Positions 12,701-27,414 of a stretch of 64,000 nucleotides of DNA are shown piece after piece. The stretch covers positions 11,358,734 to 11,422,733 of the forward strand of contig NC_134651.1 of the NCBI RefSeq assembly GCF_030463565.1, read 5' to 3'. The stretch is from Pelecanus crispus (Eukaryota > Chordata > Aves > Pelecaniformes > Pelecanidae). Both the position numbers and the translations under genes were made by a program. The notes below the pieces were generated by a model. It was not told the origin of the DNA. It saw only the letters and a list, made by a program, of their open reading frames with translations, and searched no databases. The number at the start of each line of letters is the position of its first letter. Within the stretch, counting starts at the first letter, position 1.

Positions 12701-14694
12701 CTCGCTCCGCTCCTTTCAGCACCGCCGGGCCTCGCTCCCCGCTCTGCCGGCATGCCAGAGCCGGGCAGGAGCAGTGCCAGGCACACAGCTGTGCCCCAGC
12801 CCGGCACCGCTTCCATCCTGGGGGCATCACCGGCACGCCGTGATGTTGTCTGTGCCGCTGCCCCATGGGGTGGTTGCTGAGGCTGGTCTCTCCTGGTCCC
12901 TCCAAAACCCACTGAGGGTCCCCATGTCTGTGCACGCTTGCACAGGCGTGTGTGCACACTCGTGTGTGGGCTGCCATGCTCAGAGGTGTGCGGAGCCAAG
13001 CACACATCTCCTGCACGCGCAGCTGCGTGGATGCACCCACTCATGCACACCCACCCTGGCTTCCTCTTCCCTTGCACACCCACCCACACCAACTCCAGCT
13101 GTGCACGCCCCACCATGCACACTCCCTGTCCTGCCCTCAGGGTCCCCCAAACCCCCCCACCCAGCCGAGCGAGGTGCCCCGGGCTGGCAGGCAGCTCTGC
13201 CCAGCCTGGCACAGCCAATCCCCACGGCACAGGGGTGCCGTAAGTGGCTCTGGGCTCCCCACAGCTCCCAGCACACTCCCTGTGTACCCAGCTGTGGGGT
13301 CACCCTGCCCCTCTGATGCATTTTGGGAGGCTACCGCAGCCACATCCCCTATCAAATCACAGGGACCCAGCCGGGCGCAGCCGGATGCCAGGCAGCGCCC
13401 GTTGGCTAGCACCGGTGGTTTATGGCCCTTCTCAACGCTCGCAGATCAATGCCAAGCGCTGTTTTATTTGCTTTTGGAGTTATAAAGGTGAATTAACCCA
13501 GCTGCACCTTTGCAACCGCTCTCTCTTGCTGCCAGGTGCAGGGTGGAGGGGACAGGCAGGGGACAGCAGGACCCCGGGACACGGTGCCCATCCCTCGCCA
13601 TGCCGGGGAGCGCCCGAGGGAGACGGGGTTGCTCTTTTCTCGCACTTTTTGTGGCCAGCAAATCTCCTCGGGGGCCCCCGGCGGTGACCTCTTCCTGGGC
13701 GCAGCCGCTAAGCCCTTTGTAATGGGATTTTGTGGCAGAACCGGCAAATTAGGGGTGAAGTGAATGTGTTAAGCTGCTGGTCTCTTTCTGGCGGGTTCCC
13801 CTCCCCGGCCCACGCCAGCCAGAGCCCGAACAAAGGCGATGAGCTCCGCTTTTATCTCCAGCCCTTAGAAGTCGGAGCTGTACAGGGCCGCATCCCCCCC
13901 GGAAGCGGGCAGGCTGGGACAGGGATGGGGACAGGGACAGGCAGAGCCCGGGGCTGCGGGAAAGGAGCGTGGGAGGATCCAGCTGCAAGCAGGTTGCGCT
14001 ACCATGTTGGCTGTGGTGGCAAATTTGGGGAAGGGGGGCAAAAGGGCCCATCTCCAGGCCAAGGACATGTGGCACCGAGGGATCCCCCTGGCATGGGACC
14101 CCTCAGCATCCGAGCTGGGGCTCAGCACTGGGAGGGCAACTGGGATGGGGCAGCGGCTGGGGCTGCCCAGGGATGGGAACGGTCCCAGGGCGATGCCGGA
14201 GGGATGCGGTGGGAGGATCCCACCTCTGCTCCAGAGCTAATATTGTTCCAGCGCGAAGGCTTCATTAACACCGGCAAATACAAGCCATAAATACTCATTA
14301 ATTCCCTGCATCACTGATGGCCTTGGGAGCCAGTGCACCCCCACCGCACCCCCAGCCACCCGGGGACCCTTCGCCAGCCTCATCCCCAGGTTGGGCAGGG
14401 GGGTGCTGGGTGTCCCTCCGAGGAGAACAGTGGGCAACTCCCAGCCTGGGGCATCTCCCCTGGGCACGGCCATTCCCCCCAGGAGATCTCCTTTCAGGGG
14501 TGCCCCTCCAGCCCCCCAACTCGGGGTGGTGGCCGATCCCCTGGGACCAGCCCCATGTTCCCGGGCAGCTCTCAGCACCCACAGGCAGGAGAGAAACACC
14601 CCGGGGCTGGGCGGGGAGGGTGCTACTTTGGCACCACAAAAACCCCCAAATGCAGGCAGGGGACAGCGTGCTGCCCGCAGGGCCCCCGTAAGGG

Positions 14695-14885
14695 CCTGAT
14701 TTATTGCTGTCTCCTGAAGGATGCCATTAAGGGAGCGGCCGGAGTGGGGAGCGCAGCTGCTGGAGCAGATCAGTGCCTGATTAATGTTGGGCAACTTGTT
14801 ATATTGTCAGATAATTATCCCCAAACTGTATGACTTTTCTGCTAAGTGACAGCGCTTAATTGCGTTTTTAATTACACCACCATCA
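14695..14885. promoter_or_regulatory. Candidate conserved non-coding element (190-base AT-rich island)
   Basis: The longest sustained AT-rich island of the intergenic region. It contains TGATTAATG, GATAATTATC (palindromic), TTAATTGCG and TTTTTAATTAC cores plus a CAGCTG E-box. It has no coding potential and no repeat structure, which is the usual look of a developmental enhancer. EPHB3 and CHRD are the developmental genes nearby that it might serve; that link is only a guess. Confidence 0.3.
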
Positions 14886-15358
14886 CTGCAGCCCCTCTGT
14901 GCAGGCGGTAGGGATGCCGGGAGCCGGGCAGGAGCGGGGTAGGGGGCCTGGGACCCCTTGCAGAGGGCATGGCGGCGGCATCCCGCCCCCACAGAGGCCC
15001 CCCCCCAGTGTGGGGCACCCAGCTGTGGCATCCCCAAGCTGTGGGTGCTGCGGGCAGCGAGGTTTTGAGGTGACCCTTGTCGGTGCTCCCTGAGGCAGCA
15101 GGCACACAGGGTGCGGGAAAAGGGAGGATGAGGCGGGGTGCTCCCCCTTGCCCGCCATGGGCTTCGAGGGCTCTCCATCCCCTGCGGCCCCCCCGACCCC
15201 ATCCTGCTGGGGGCAGCCCGGGGTCTGGCTTCCCCTGGCAGGCAGGGCTGGGTCAGGGGTCAATGCATTTAAAATTCCTCCTTACTCTTAAACTCCAGAG
15301 AGCAGCCGGGGGGGCAGCGGCTGCGTGGGGAGCACCCGCCAGCACCCCGGGCAGGCAG

Positions 15359-15870
15359 CACACGTGTGCAGGCAGGAGTGGGTGTCTGTGTTTGTACACG
15401 TGTGTGTGTGTGAGTTCATGCACATTCATGTGTGTGCATGTGCACAGGGGACCACACGTGTGTATGCATGTGCACGAGTGTGTGCATGGGTGTGCATGCA
15501 CGCGGGTGAGTGTGCAGCATGTGCACATATGCGCGTGCCTGTGGATTTATGTGTGCGCGCTCACAGGGGGCTGTGTGCATACATGCAAGTGCATGAGTGC
15601 GTAGGTGTGAGGTGTTCACGCTTACATGTCTGCTGATGTGTACATCTGCATCTTTGTGTACATATATAGGTGTATGCATGTATGCATACATGCACGTGTG
15701 TGCAAACACAGAGGTATGTGCATGCATGTGAGCCCGTCTGAGCACTCGCAGGAGTGTGTGTTTGTGTCTCTGAGTGCATGGAGGATGTCAGTGCTGCATG
15801 CAGGGGTGCGTAATGTGAGTGTCTGTGTGTGCAAATGTGCGTGCGTGGCTGCACGCCTGTGTGAGGTGTG
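15359..15870. repeat. Degenerate TG / TGCATG alternating purine-pyrimidine array
   Basis: About 500 bases made almost entirely of TG, CA and TGCATG/TGCACA steps (GTGTGTGC, GTGCATGTGCAC, TATGCATACATGCAC and similar). TGCATG occurs roughly ten times. Long alternating purine-pyrimidine tracts can adopt Z-DNA. This is an interrupted, presumably old, microsatellite cluster. Confidence 0.85.
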
Positions 15871-17084
15871 TGGATGCAGCCACCTGGGGTGGTTGCAGTG
15901 GGTCCCAACTCTGCCCCCCTGCCCCAGCCACGCCGGACCTCCCAGGGAGCCTCCCCCAGGGGACCCCATGGGGGCCAGCCCTGCGTGGGGGGTGGCAACG
16001 GGGACTGGACCCCCCAGGGCTTCAGGTGCAAGAGGCACCTGCGGGTTGCAGCAGCCCCTCTCCCCCACCCCTCCCTGGGACAGCCACGCTCCCAGCACCG
16101 TGAGAGGGGCACAGCCTGAGACCCCCAGCACTGCCGGAGCACCGAACCCCCATGGGGCTCAGCTGTGCCCCCCAGGGCCGTGGGGCAGCAGGGGGGACAG
16201 GGTGCCCCAGCCCTCCCCACCAGCTGAACGCCGGGCAGCACCAGGAGGAAATCCAGGCGTTATCGGGCGGCAGGCTGCAGCCACTGCCTCGGCCGCGGCC
16301 TCTGGCCTGAAATTTCCTGGTGTGGCCATCACAACAGCGTTACCCTGGGCTTTGCCTTCTCCACCGAGCCGGGGGGGCCGAGCCGGCAGGAGACACGGCT
16401 TCCCCCGACCCGCGGGGGTGAGGGGACGGGGTGGATCAAGCCCCCCAGGTCCCCGTCGCACCAATGGAGAGGAAGAAACGTGGATTTTGATGGGGAAGGA
16501 GTCAGCCCTGAGCCCTCCCTTGCTGCTCAGCTGTGCCCCCCACTCTCGTGGGGTGCATGGACCGGGGCAAGCATCAGGGTGAGCATCAGGGCTCGGGGGG
16601 GGAATAAGCCCCCTGAAACACATCCTGACCCCCAAAAGCCCCCTTAGCAGCCCCTCTTATCTTTGTGGCAGCCGGATGGGGTCTCACCAGAGAGAGGTTG
16701 AAATTTCAAGGAAAAAATGTAAATAAAGGTCCCTGTCCCGCCTGTCCCCGTTATCTCAGGAATCCAGAGCGCGCCGGCCCCTTCTCCCAGCCGTATTTCA
16801 TCCCAGCCATTGCCGCTGGCCGCGGACCAAAGCGGCGATGATGGGGATGGAAGGAAGCTGTGCCTCCGCACCCGCTGGGACCCCAGGACCAGGAGAGCCA
16901 CGGTGTGCTGGGCTGGGGCCGCCTTCCCGCCCCACGGTGCTGGGGGTCGTAGGATGGGCAGGGGCCCTCACCACACGCCACCCGGCCACGAGGACACCAC
17001 GATGGGGATGCTTTTGGATCCCTGTTGCCCACCTGGTGTCCCCAATCAGCACGGTGGGGCCTCGGCCGCTTCCCCTCCTTGCTC

Positions 17085-17200
17085 CGAGATCAGCTGCTAA
17101 TGATGTCTCTCAGCCTGCTCGCAAAGAGTGTAAATTATTCAGCTCCTCATCAGGGCAATTAAATTAACTCGTCATTGCGGGCCATGAATATTTCAGGGGG
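17085..17200. promoter_or_regulatory. Candidate conserved non-coding element
   Basis: AT-rich island with a CAGCTG E-box, GCTAATGATG, TGTAAATTATTC and CAATTAAATTAACTCG in close order, ending in ATGAATATTTCA. No coding potential and no repeat. The enhancer idea rests on composition only. Confidence 0.28.
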
Positions 17201-17639
17201 GCAGGGGCCGGGGAGCTGCGAGTGGGGTGGCAGGGCTGGGGCTGAGCCCCTTGGCCGGGAGGTGCAGCAAGTGCGTCCGGTCTCAGCCCGCAGGGGCCAG
17301 AGGGGGCAGGGAGAAGGGGTTGGGGGCTCTCTGGGTGGGGGGCTTGCAGGCGGTCTGGGTCCTGCCATCGCCCTGTCTACCTGGGTTACTTCCACCGGCT
17401 GCTGACAGAGGCCAGGTGCCAGGCAGCCCCTGCGCAGCCCACCCTGGCTCTGTTCCCCGAGGGCCTCCTGCACCCCACATCACCCCCCTTTTTTTTTGGG
17501 GGGGGGGCGTGGTGGCACTGCAAGGAGCTGCCTCCACCCCTGGGACCCCACATCCCCCCTGCCCTCCCCTTGCCCCGGGCTGTGCCAGCCCCTGCCTGCC
17601 GCCCTCCCCACGGCCTGCGGGGTCTCCGTCAGGATTTCT

Positions 17640-17740
17640 CTTTCCTTTCTTCCTTGCACCGAACAATTAATAATTTATCCCATAATAAAAGAGGAAACGG
17701 TTAATGAGATGAAAACAAGCCAGAAACATCTGCTGGGGCT
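17640..17740. promoter_or_regulatory. Candidate conserved non-coding element
   Basis: A pyrimidine-rich entry followed by ACAATTAATAATTTATCC, CATAATAAAAG and GGTTAATGAG: dense TAAT cores and a GATA-type TTATC in an otherwise GC-rich region. No coding potential. It contains AATAAA, but no transcript is suggested by the surroundings. Confidence 0.25.
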
Positions 17741-18734
17741 GCTTTCATCGCCTCCCCGGGCCGCCTGCGCAGGAAGCAGCAGTGGGAGGGGGCTGGGGGC
17801 ACCGGGGGTGCCGCAGCAGCAGGAGGCTGTCCCCCACGCCCGGCCTTCCTCACCACAGCCCCCTCCTCCTCGGGGACCCCCAGGCCGCCCTGGCCCGGCG
17901 CCCTCTCCCCACTGCCCTGCCCAAGCCTGGCTGAGACCTGCCAGGCTTGGGTCATAAAATGGCACTGGGGGTCCTGCCGTGGGGATGTCACCCCAAAACG
18001 GGCAGCGAAGCTCCCAGTGCTTTCACTGGTCTGGCGTTGCCCTGCATCCCCAAGATGTGCCTGGCTGCGGGAGGGGGACAGAGCAGTCCCCTCTGTCCCC
18101 TCCATCCCCAGCCCCCATGCCCAGATGTTGCTCATTACTGGCAATCCGATCTGCAGCGAGCAGGGCTGCTCCGGGGACCCGATGCTATCGGGGTGGCAAT
18201 GCAACCCCAAACCCTCCCCGGGCACCGGGGGGGGAATCATGGGGACCAGGCAAGGCACCCCACGAGCAAAGGGGGCTGCGGGATTGTCCTCCCGACTCAG
18301 TGCTTTGCTGAGATTTATGGGGCTTCCTGGGCGGAAGCTTATTTCGGGACCACTCATTTCAGCAGCAGCTTCATGGCACGCGAGGAGAGGTGCAAGGGGA
18401 CGCAGCTGGGATGCGGGTGGGGATGCGGGGTGCTGGGGAAGGGGAGGGCAGGCAGAGGGGGCACGGAGAGTGGGAAAGGGACGGGCAGGGAAAGGGAAGG
18501 GGAAGGCAGCAACGCCCGGAGGCTGCTGACGCAAGGCCAAGCCCCGGGCTGGAGGGAAGAGCCTGCCCCGAGCAGCCCCGCCACCGGCTTGGCCACAGGA
18601 GGGGACCACGGGCACCCCATGGAGGCACCCTGGGCTGGCCCAGTGGGGATGGACTGGGGTGCTGCAGGGACGGGTCTGGGGTGGGGATTTGGGCAGGGGG
18701 GAACGGGGTTTGGTCAGGACACTGCTGCCTGCCT

Positions 18735-18835
18735 CTGCTTCTAATTTAGCTGATCCTCGCCCCGATCCCCGCAGCTCCCTAATCTGTTTGTCTTTCAAAG
18801 CCGTTAAGTTAATTCAGAGCCCAGCAAAATCCCCC
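18735..18835. promoter_or_regulatory. Candidate conserved non-coding element with TCF/LEF-like core
   Basis: Contains CTAATTTAGCTGATCC, CCCTAATCTG, TCTTTCAAAGC (a TCF/LEF-like CTTTCAAAG core) and GTTAAGTTAATTC. EPHB3 is a known Wnt/TCF target in mammals, so a TCF site downstream of it is suggestive, but the distance is about 18 kb and nothing shows a link. Confidence 0.25.
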
Positions 18836-20284
18836 AGCTCTAATCCCAGCCCGCACTCCGGCTTGGCTGGGTTCAGCTCAGTGGGTCTGGCCAGGGCACG
18901 GCAGGCAGCTGCCGGACGCTGCCGGTGCCGGGCACAGAGCCCCTCTCCACGCAGAGGAGCAGGGACCCGCTCCTGCAGGCTCCCAGCCCCGGCTCCCACA
19001 GCCCCCAGATCCCTCCCGGGGCCGGGTGCCGCTAAGGGCCATCGCGGGGACAGGCGGGCGTGATGACAGCTGGGGAGATGGCCTGTCCCTCCGCCAGCCC
19101 GGCCGGGCACCCGGCCCTGCTCCCGAGAGGTGTCGCGGAAAAACCGACGTCAGCATCAGCCCGGAGGAATTTGGCCCCCCTGGCCCATCCGGGCTGGGGA
19201 CGGGGACGGGGACAGGGGCCTCTGCCATGCACCACCGCAGTCTGGAGCAGGGCAATGGAGGGGGGAAGGCTATAAGCCCCCTTCCTTGCTGTACCCTTTC
19301 CCGGGGCTGGGAGCATCCAGAGGGTCTGGGAGTATGCCTGGGGTACAGCCGTTGTCCCCGCTCCCTGTAGGCACGTGCCCCTCCATGCCCTGAGTGCAGA
19401 GAACAGCCAGCTCGTGACACTGGTGACACCCCCTGCGCCAGCCAGGGCTGGTGGTTGGGGTTTATTTCCCCAGAAGCTCATTTTTTCACCCAGGGCCTCA
19501 GCAGCGGGGGGTAATGGGCTAATCTCTTCCCAGAGCCCCCCCGGGGCTTCTGGTATGGCTGTAGCCATGCTGTCCCCTCTGTCCCCCACCGCACAGGATG
19601 TGGCTGGTGGTCCCCGGGGGGTCAGTGGTGATGGGGAAGCTGTCGAGACATGGTGACACCCCCCCAGCCGCCCCCATGCTGGGGACCCTGGCATCCTGCT
19701 CCCCTCCCCCAGCCATGCCACCCTCCATCATCTCCTCGTTCCCAGCCTGGAAATTGGTGGTCCGGTGACAGACGGGCTCATTAACAGCTTAATTCCTTGG
19801 CTTTGTCTCTTCCTGCCTGACCCGCAGCCCAGGTGGGGACAAACCCAGCAGGGTGCAGGGTTGGACACCCCGAGGCCACTGCACCCCATCGCTGCACCCC
19901 ACAGGGACACCCGCGGAGCCGGAAGGAGAGCACACGTGTGCACACGCGTGTGCAACACACACCGGCAGGCAGCACTGCCCTGGCCAGCCCCACGCAGCCT
20001 CAGCTCCCCAACATTGGGGTGCATGGGGGAGAACCCCATCCCTGGGCATGGCGACGGTGCCACCCCGCCCCTTGCCCTGCCACCCGCAGCGATGCCACCG
20101 GGGCGGGTGCCCACAGGTGCCGGCAGCTGCCCACCCTCCTGTCCTCGCCCTACCCTTGTTTGCTCCCGTAACGGTGGCGGCTTTTCGGCTCCTTTGTGCC
20201 AGCAGATAACAGGGGCCACCTTCGCCTCTGAAGCACCGTCCGGCTGCCCAAGCACCGCTGCCACCCCGCAGCCCAAACCAGGCA

Positions 20285-20465
20285 GCGGGCAGGGGTGCAA
20301 GCGGTGGGTGTGAACAAGGGGTGCAGGCAGGGAAGCAGGCAGAGGCATGGGTGCAGGCAAGGGGTATGGGTGGGAATGCAGGCAGGGATGTGTGGCAGTA
20401 CAGGCAGCATTGCAAGCAGTGGGTATGGACACGGTGTGCAGGCAGGGGTGCGGGCAGGTTTCCCA
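20285..20465. repeat. GCAGGCA-type minisatellite
   Basis: Degenerate tandem copies of a short unit of the form GGGTGCAGGCAGGGATG, roughly ten copies over about 180 bases. It lies in intergenic DNA and has no coding signal. Confidence 0.6.
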
Positions 20466-23400
20466 GCCCCACTGCTCCTCTGCTTCTGCCCTTGGGTGCA
20501 CATCGCAGCCCAAGAACCTGTCCTCAGCACCCCCTCATCCGGGCAGTGCCCAAAATCACGTCTCCCGTCCCCCTCCCCGGCAAAGGCAGCCGGACGCAGC
20601 CCACAAATGGCTGATGTGGGGCCCCCAAAGGCTGCCCCACCGGATGGAGGCCTGGCCGCGTTTCAAAGGCACGCTTGTGTTGTATAATTTATCGGCAGGA
20701 GATAACAGCCAAGCAGCTAACGAGGAGTGGGGGCTGCACCCCGCTCCGGGGAGCCTGGCACCACAGGCACTGGGGCTGCCGGGACTCGCCATGCTGGGGG
20801 CGTGGGCACCTCCCCAGCCACAGCAGGACAGGGGGACCACCCCCCCGCAGTGGGTCCCATTTTGCACTGGGATGTTTTGGAGGTGCCCCAAGGCAGGGGC
20901 AGAGACGGTGCCACCCTGTGCCCTGCTTTGGGGGCACCGGCTGGGTGCTTCCCCCGCTCCCCACCGGGTACGCCTGCCCCAGCCACCCCAGCGCACAGAG
21001 ACCCCGAGGGCTAGGGCACAACCAGAGCAAGGGCAGCCTGGGCTCAGCCTTTGGGGGGCTCTTCACCCCCAGAGATTTATGGCCTGGGTGCCCCCCGCAG
21101 CCCAGCACGGAGCGGGGGCAGCAGGCATGGAGGAGCCCCAGGGTAGGGGAGGACTGGTCCCATGGGCACCGGGGCAGCGCCTGGCGCCAGATCTGGGGAG
21201 GGTTTGTTTAACCCCAGATAAGGAGGCGACGCCAGGCACCTGGCTGGCAAACCAGCGCTCCTGAGGCAATGGCAGCAAAGGCAGTGCCAACCCCCCCAGC
21301 GCCCGCTGGCACGCACCCCGGGACCATCTGCTCACCCCCCGGCAGCACGGGGCTGGCATTAACTGGGCACATGGGTCCCTCTGGCCACCCACGCTCCTGT
21401 GGCACAGCACAGCATGGCACGGCACAGCACGGCACGGGGTTGGCGAGGCAGTGGGCACACAGGCAGAGCCAGGGCAGATGGGGACATGGTGCAGGGAAAA
21501 GCAGGGTGCCCCATCCTCTGCCAATCCCGGCCAGATTTATGCCAGGGCCAGCCCCGCCCGGCCAGTCCTGCCCCACGGGCTGCCTGGGCGCGGGGCCGAG
21601 GAGGGGGCTTGGCACGACAGCCATGCTGCACAGCCAGCCCCCGGGGGCTCGGGACCGTGCCAGGCTCCTGCTGCCACCCCGGCCCCGTGGCATCTGGGGG
21701 GCTCCTGGAAACCTGCCCCCCACCCCACCCTCCACCAGCTGGCTCTACGGGTGGCTGCGTGCCCATGATCCCGGTGCGGGGCCGTGCCCGCCTGCACCCA
21801 GGGTCGGGGCTCAGCTGTGCCCTGGTCCCGCAAGGGCAGGGAGACAGACGGTGCTGCCGGCTGCAGGGGCGGTGGGCAGCAGCATCCCTGGGGGGCTGCC
21901 TCGCCGGCTGGCCAGCACAGCCCAGGCTGCCTGCTGGTGTGCACCGAGCGTGCCAGGTCTCAGCAAGGGCAGGCAGGGCCAGCCGGGTGGGATAAGCCCA
22001 GGGCGAAGCCTTTGTGTCACCCTGCAGTGGCCCTGCGAGCGCCCAAGCAGAGGGCACAGCCGTGCCAGGGACCCCAGCCTGAATTGCACCAGGCTCCCAG
22101 CGGGTACCCGAACAACAGCCCCGGGGCCCCATGCTACCCTGCCGTGGCCGGCTGGCCCTGCCTGGTGGGTCACATCCCTCCAGTGCAGCATCCTGGGGAT
22201 GCTGAAGGGGACAACTGGTCAGACTGGTGAGCCTGGCTGGGGTTTGGGGGTCCCCCTCCAGCTCACCCCGGGGGTGCTCTGCCATGCTCAGTGTGCTGCT
22301 GCCACCCCCTGGCAACGTGCACAGCCCCGGGTGCCTCCCAGAGCCCTCCACGCAGGGGTGCCCAGCCGCTGCACCCCCCACAGTGGGCAGGGGCACCCTG
22401 GGGTGCAGGATGCCAGGGAGGGTGCAGGGAGCTCGTGGGGGGGGGGGGGCTCACACCCCACACCTTGCACCGGGTGGGGGGCCTGGGCATGGCCCCACAC
22501 ATGGCCCCACACTCAGGCAGGAGGTTTGTGCCCCCCCGCCCCAGGGTGCGCAGAGCGGGGAGGGGGCACGGGGCTGGGCGGGGGGGTCACCCACCCAGAC
22601 GATGATTAGAAGGAGCCGAGGTTACGTCCCAGCGCATTAAGGCTGTCCCTGTTGAGTGCCACCGCCGCGGGGTGACCCCGCCATGAACCGCCCGTGTGTG
22701 TGCCCCCCCCAACAGGCCACCAGCCCCCTCGCACCAGCAGCCCCCCGTCACGCCAGCGGGGATGCGCCGGCACCATGTCGCGGGGGGAACACGCGGTGGA
22801 GAGGTCACAGCTGGGTGGGCCTGTGTACCGTAGACATCTTGTGACGGGCATCCCGGCGCGGATGCTGGGGGCACCTTGGCGCCGGGTACCACCCCGAGCC
22901 ACGTCCCGGAGATGTCCGGCTCCCAGGGACTCTGTCTATGCAGCCACCTCGCTGGGGGCACCGGGGCCGCGCACGGGCACCTGTGTCCTGTAGAAGTCCC
23001 CGCTCACGGCCTCACGGTCCTCAGCGAGCTGCTGGCATATGGCAGCCACGCGGTGCCATGCCGCCCGCCTTCCCCGGTCCCCATCAAAGCGGGGCACCGG
23101 CACCCGCCACCCACCTCCGTGCCAGCCCCCTGGGTGCCACGTCCAGGTGGGCACCCCCTGCCCAAATGGGGCGCAGGGTCCCCGCTGCCACGTCTCGCCC
23201 AAGCCAGGGACAAATCGGGTAAGGCAGGCCGGCGGCGGCATTTGGGTGCCGGGGGGGCCCAGGGCTGAACTCTCCACCCCGTGCCGGTGGCTCCCGACCA
23301 GATGCCAGGCGTGCGAGCACCCCGTGGCGCCCGGACGCGTGAGCCGCCCCCGGCCCTGCCAGCCCCCCCGCTCCCCTCACGGTTCATCGGCAGGACACGG

Positions 23401-23884
23401 GTGACGGCCGTCGCCCGTCCCTCCCCCGCGTGCCTGGCGTGGGAGGGGGTCGGAGCCGGCGGGGGCTGCAGCTCCCCGGCCCCATCGCTGGCTGAGTCTG
23501 CGCAGCTCATGACACTGATGCCCAGCTGCGGCCGGGGGGCGCGGGTGAAGCCCGTCTGTCCCACGCCTCGGGGGGGGGGGGGGGGGGCTGCCAGGCCCCC
23601 CGTGGGGCAGCTCGCACCCCCCCCGGCGGGGGCCGCTGGCTGGGGCGGCTCCGGGCCGGGGCCCGCCCGTGGCCGTGGGGGAGGCCGTGGCGTGCGCGGC
23701 TCCGTGCGGTGCCATCCGCGGCCTCGCAGCTCCCTCTGCCGGCACCCGGCCGGGCCAGGCCCCGCGGCACCGGCATCCCCGGGGGGCGGTCCAAGCGCCG
23801 GAGCCCCTCCCGGCGACAGGCTCCGCGGGACCCTCCGGGGCCAGCCCACAGCGCTCCGGCCTCGCCAGGGGCCCTGGCAGCCCC

Positions 23885-24285
23885 CCATTGCGGTGCACTT
23901 CCCTCCGCAGCGAGCCCCCCGCTATGCACCCCCACTGCTCTGCACCCCCCCGCAATGCCCCCCCGCAATACGCCCCCATTGCAATGCCCCCTCTTGTAAT
24001 GCCCCCCACTGCGATACACCCCCGCTGCTGTGCACCCCCATTGCAATGCCCCCCCACTGCAATGCACCCCCCAATGCAGTACGCCCCCATTGCAATGCCC
24101 CTCGTTGCAATGCCCCCCATTGCAGTGCCCCCATCTCGCCGCTCCCCATTACAGTGCCCCCCCCGATTGCAACGCACCCCCACTGCAGTGCGCACCCACC
24201 CCACTGCAGTGCCCCCCAATCTCACCGCCCCCCTTTGCAGTGCCCCCCCGCAATCGTAGCGCCCCCCCAGCCGCAGTGCCCCCGC
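23885..24285. repeat. Tandem array of TGCAATGCCCCCC-type units upstream of POLR2H
   Basis: About 400 bases of a 17-20-base unit of the form CATTGCAATGCCCCCC / CACTGCAATGCACCCC, some twenty degenerate copies, ending about 315 bases before the POLR2H start codon. The invariant core is TGCAATG or ATTGCAAT followed by a C run. It is a minisatellite rather than coding DNA, although it stays open in several frames. Confidence 0.85.
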
Positions 24286-24317
24286 CAGCCCCGGCCCCGG
24301 GGGTGCCAGACTGTTGA

Positions 24318-26593
<2,276 letters not shown>

Positions 26594-27025
26594 GAGACCT
26601 CCTGCCTCCATGGGCTGCTCCAGAGACATTCTGCTAGCAAGCAAACGGGAGCCCTGTGACCCCAAATCCTGCCCCAGCATCCACGCTGCCTGGCCCCTCC
26701 GGAGCTGGGGATGAGGGAGCAGTCCTCCTCCTCGTGCTGGCCTCTTCTGACTCGTGCTGGGATCCGCAGCCCCCTCCTGTGTGGAGTGAGGAGCCTAAGG
26801 GCCGAGTGGAGACTGTGCTGGGTGCTCTGCGGTCCTGCCTGCAGGGCGTCTCTTCCCACCTCTGCCTTCCTGTGCTTCAAAAGCAGGTGCAGCCCCGGCT
26901 CTGGCCAGGGGCAGCGGGACAGGGACGGCCACCTGTCTACTTCAGAGCTGGGGACTGCTTCTGAAGGAGCCATCATGAGGCAGGCTGGGCTTATTCTTGA
27001 TTAAACTGGGATGTGTTTTTTAGAT
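26594..27025 (+). other. POLR2H 3'UTR with poly(A) signal
   Basis: Non-coding after the stop. ATTAAA at 27000-27005 is followed by a GT-rich stretch, giving a likely cleavage site near 27020. From there to about 27415 there is no gene; that gap separates the convergent POLR2H and THPO 3' ends. Confidence 0.65.
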
Positions 27026-27414
27026 CTGGCTCTGCTGGCTGAGAGATGAGGCTGACAGGGAGCAGGTATACCTGTGTGGGGGCAAAGCGGGGGGCCTGTT
27101 CTGCTTTCCCAAAAGACGGGCAGCCCAAACCTGCCCCAGGCTCTTCTCTGCCACCCATCTGGGCATGGTGCACGCTGGGGCTAGGGAGAGGCAGGTGGGT
27201 GCGGGGGGCAAGGAGTGGAAGCTGACATCCCCGAGTGGGTTTTGGCGCCCGACGGAGCCCGTCGGCCCTGCAGAGCTGGCGGCTACCGCGGGAGGGAGCT
27301 GGGCACTGGGGAGAGACCCGGAGCAGGGCCCTGAGGGGCTGCCTCTTGCTGAGGCCCCTGGGGGGTGCGGTCCCCCTGCCAGGGCCACAGCAGGGGGGAA
27401 AGGAGGACACAAGC

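Larger units (their letters stand above)
9110..15358. other. Intergenic, no gene seen
   Basis: No exon is supported. AT-rich islands occur at about 9661-9702, 11640-11780, 13420-13520, 14225-14310 and 14695-14885. A pure AGG trinucleotide run lies near 10838-10864 and a CA-rich patch near 12930-13110. The rest is GC-rich and featureless to the eye. Confidence 0.6.
15871..23880. other. Intergenic, no gene seen
   Basis: No supportable exon. AT-rich islands lie at about 17085-17200, 17640-17740, 18735-18835, 19770-19810 and 20655-20725. A G-rich purine tract lies around 18410-18520 and a 17-base G run near 23571-23587. Everything else is GC-rich and unremarkable. Confidence 0.6.

Noticed and set aside
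17660-17700. AATAAA hexamers in the AT-rich island near 17.7 kb as a gene end
   Set aside because: No exon or GT-rich downstream element accompanies them, and such hexamers are expected in AT-rich islands.
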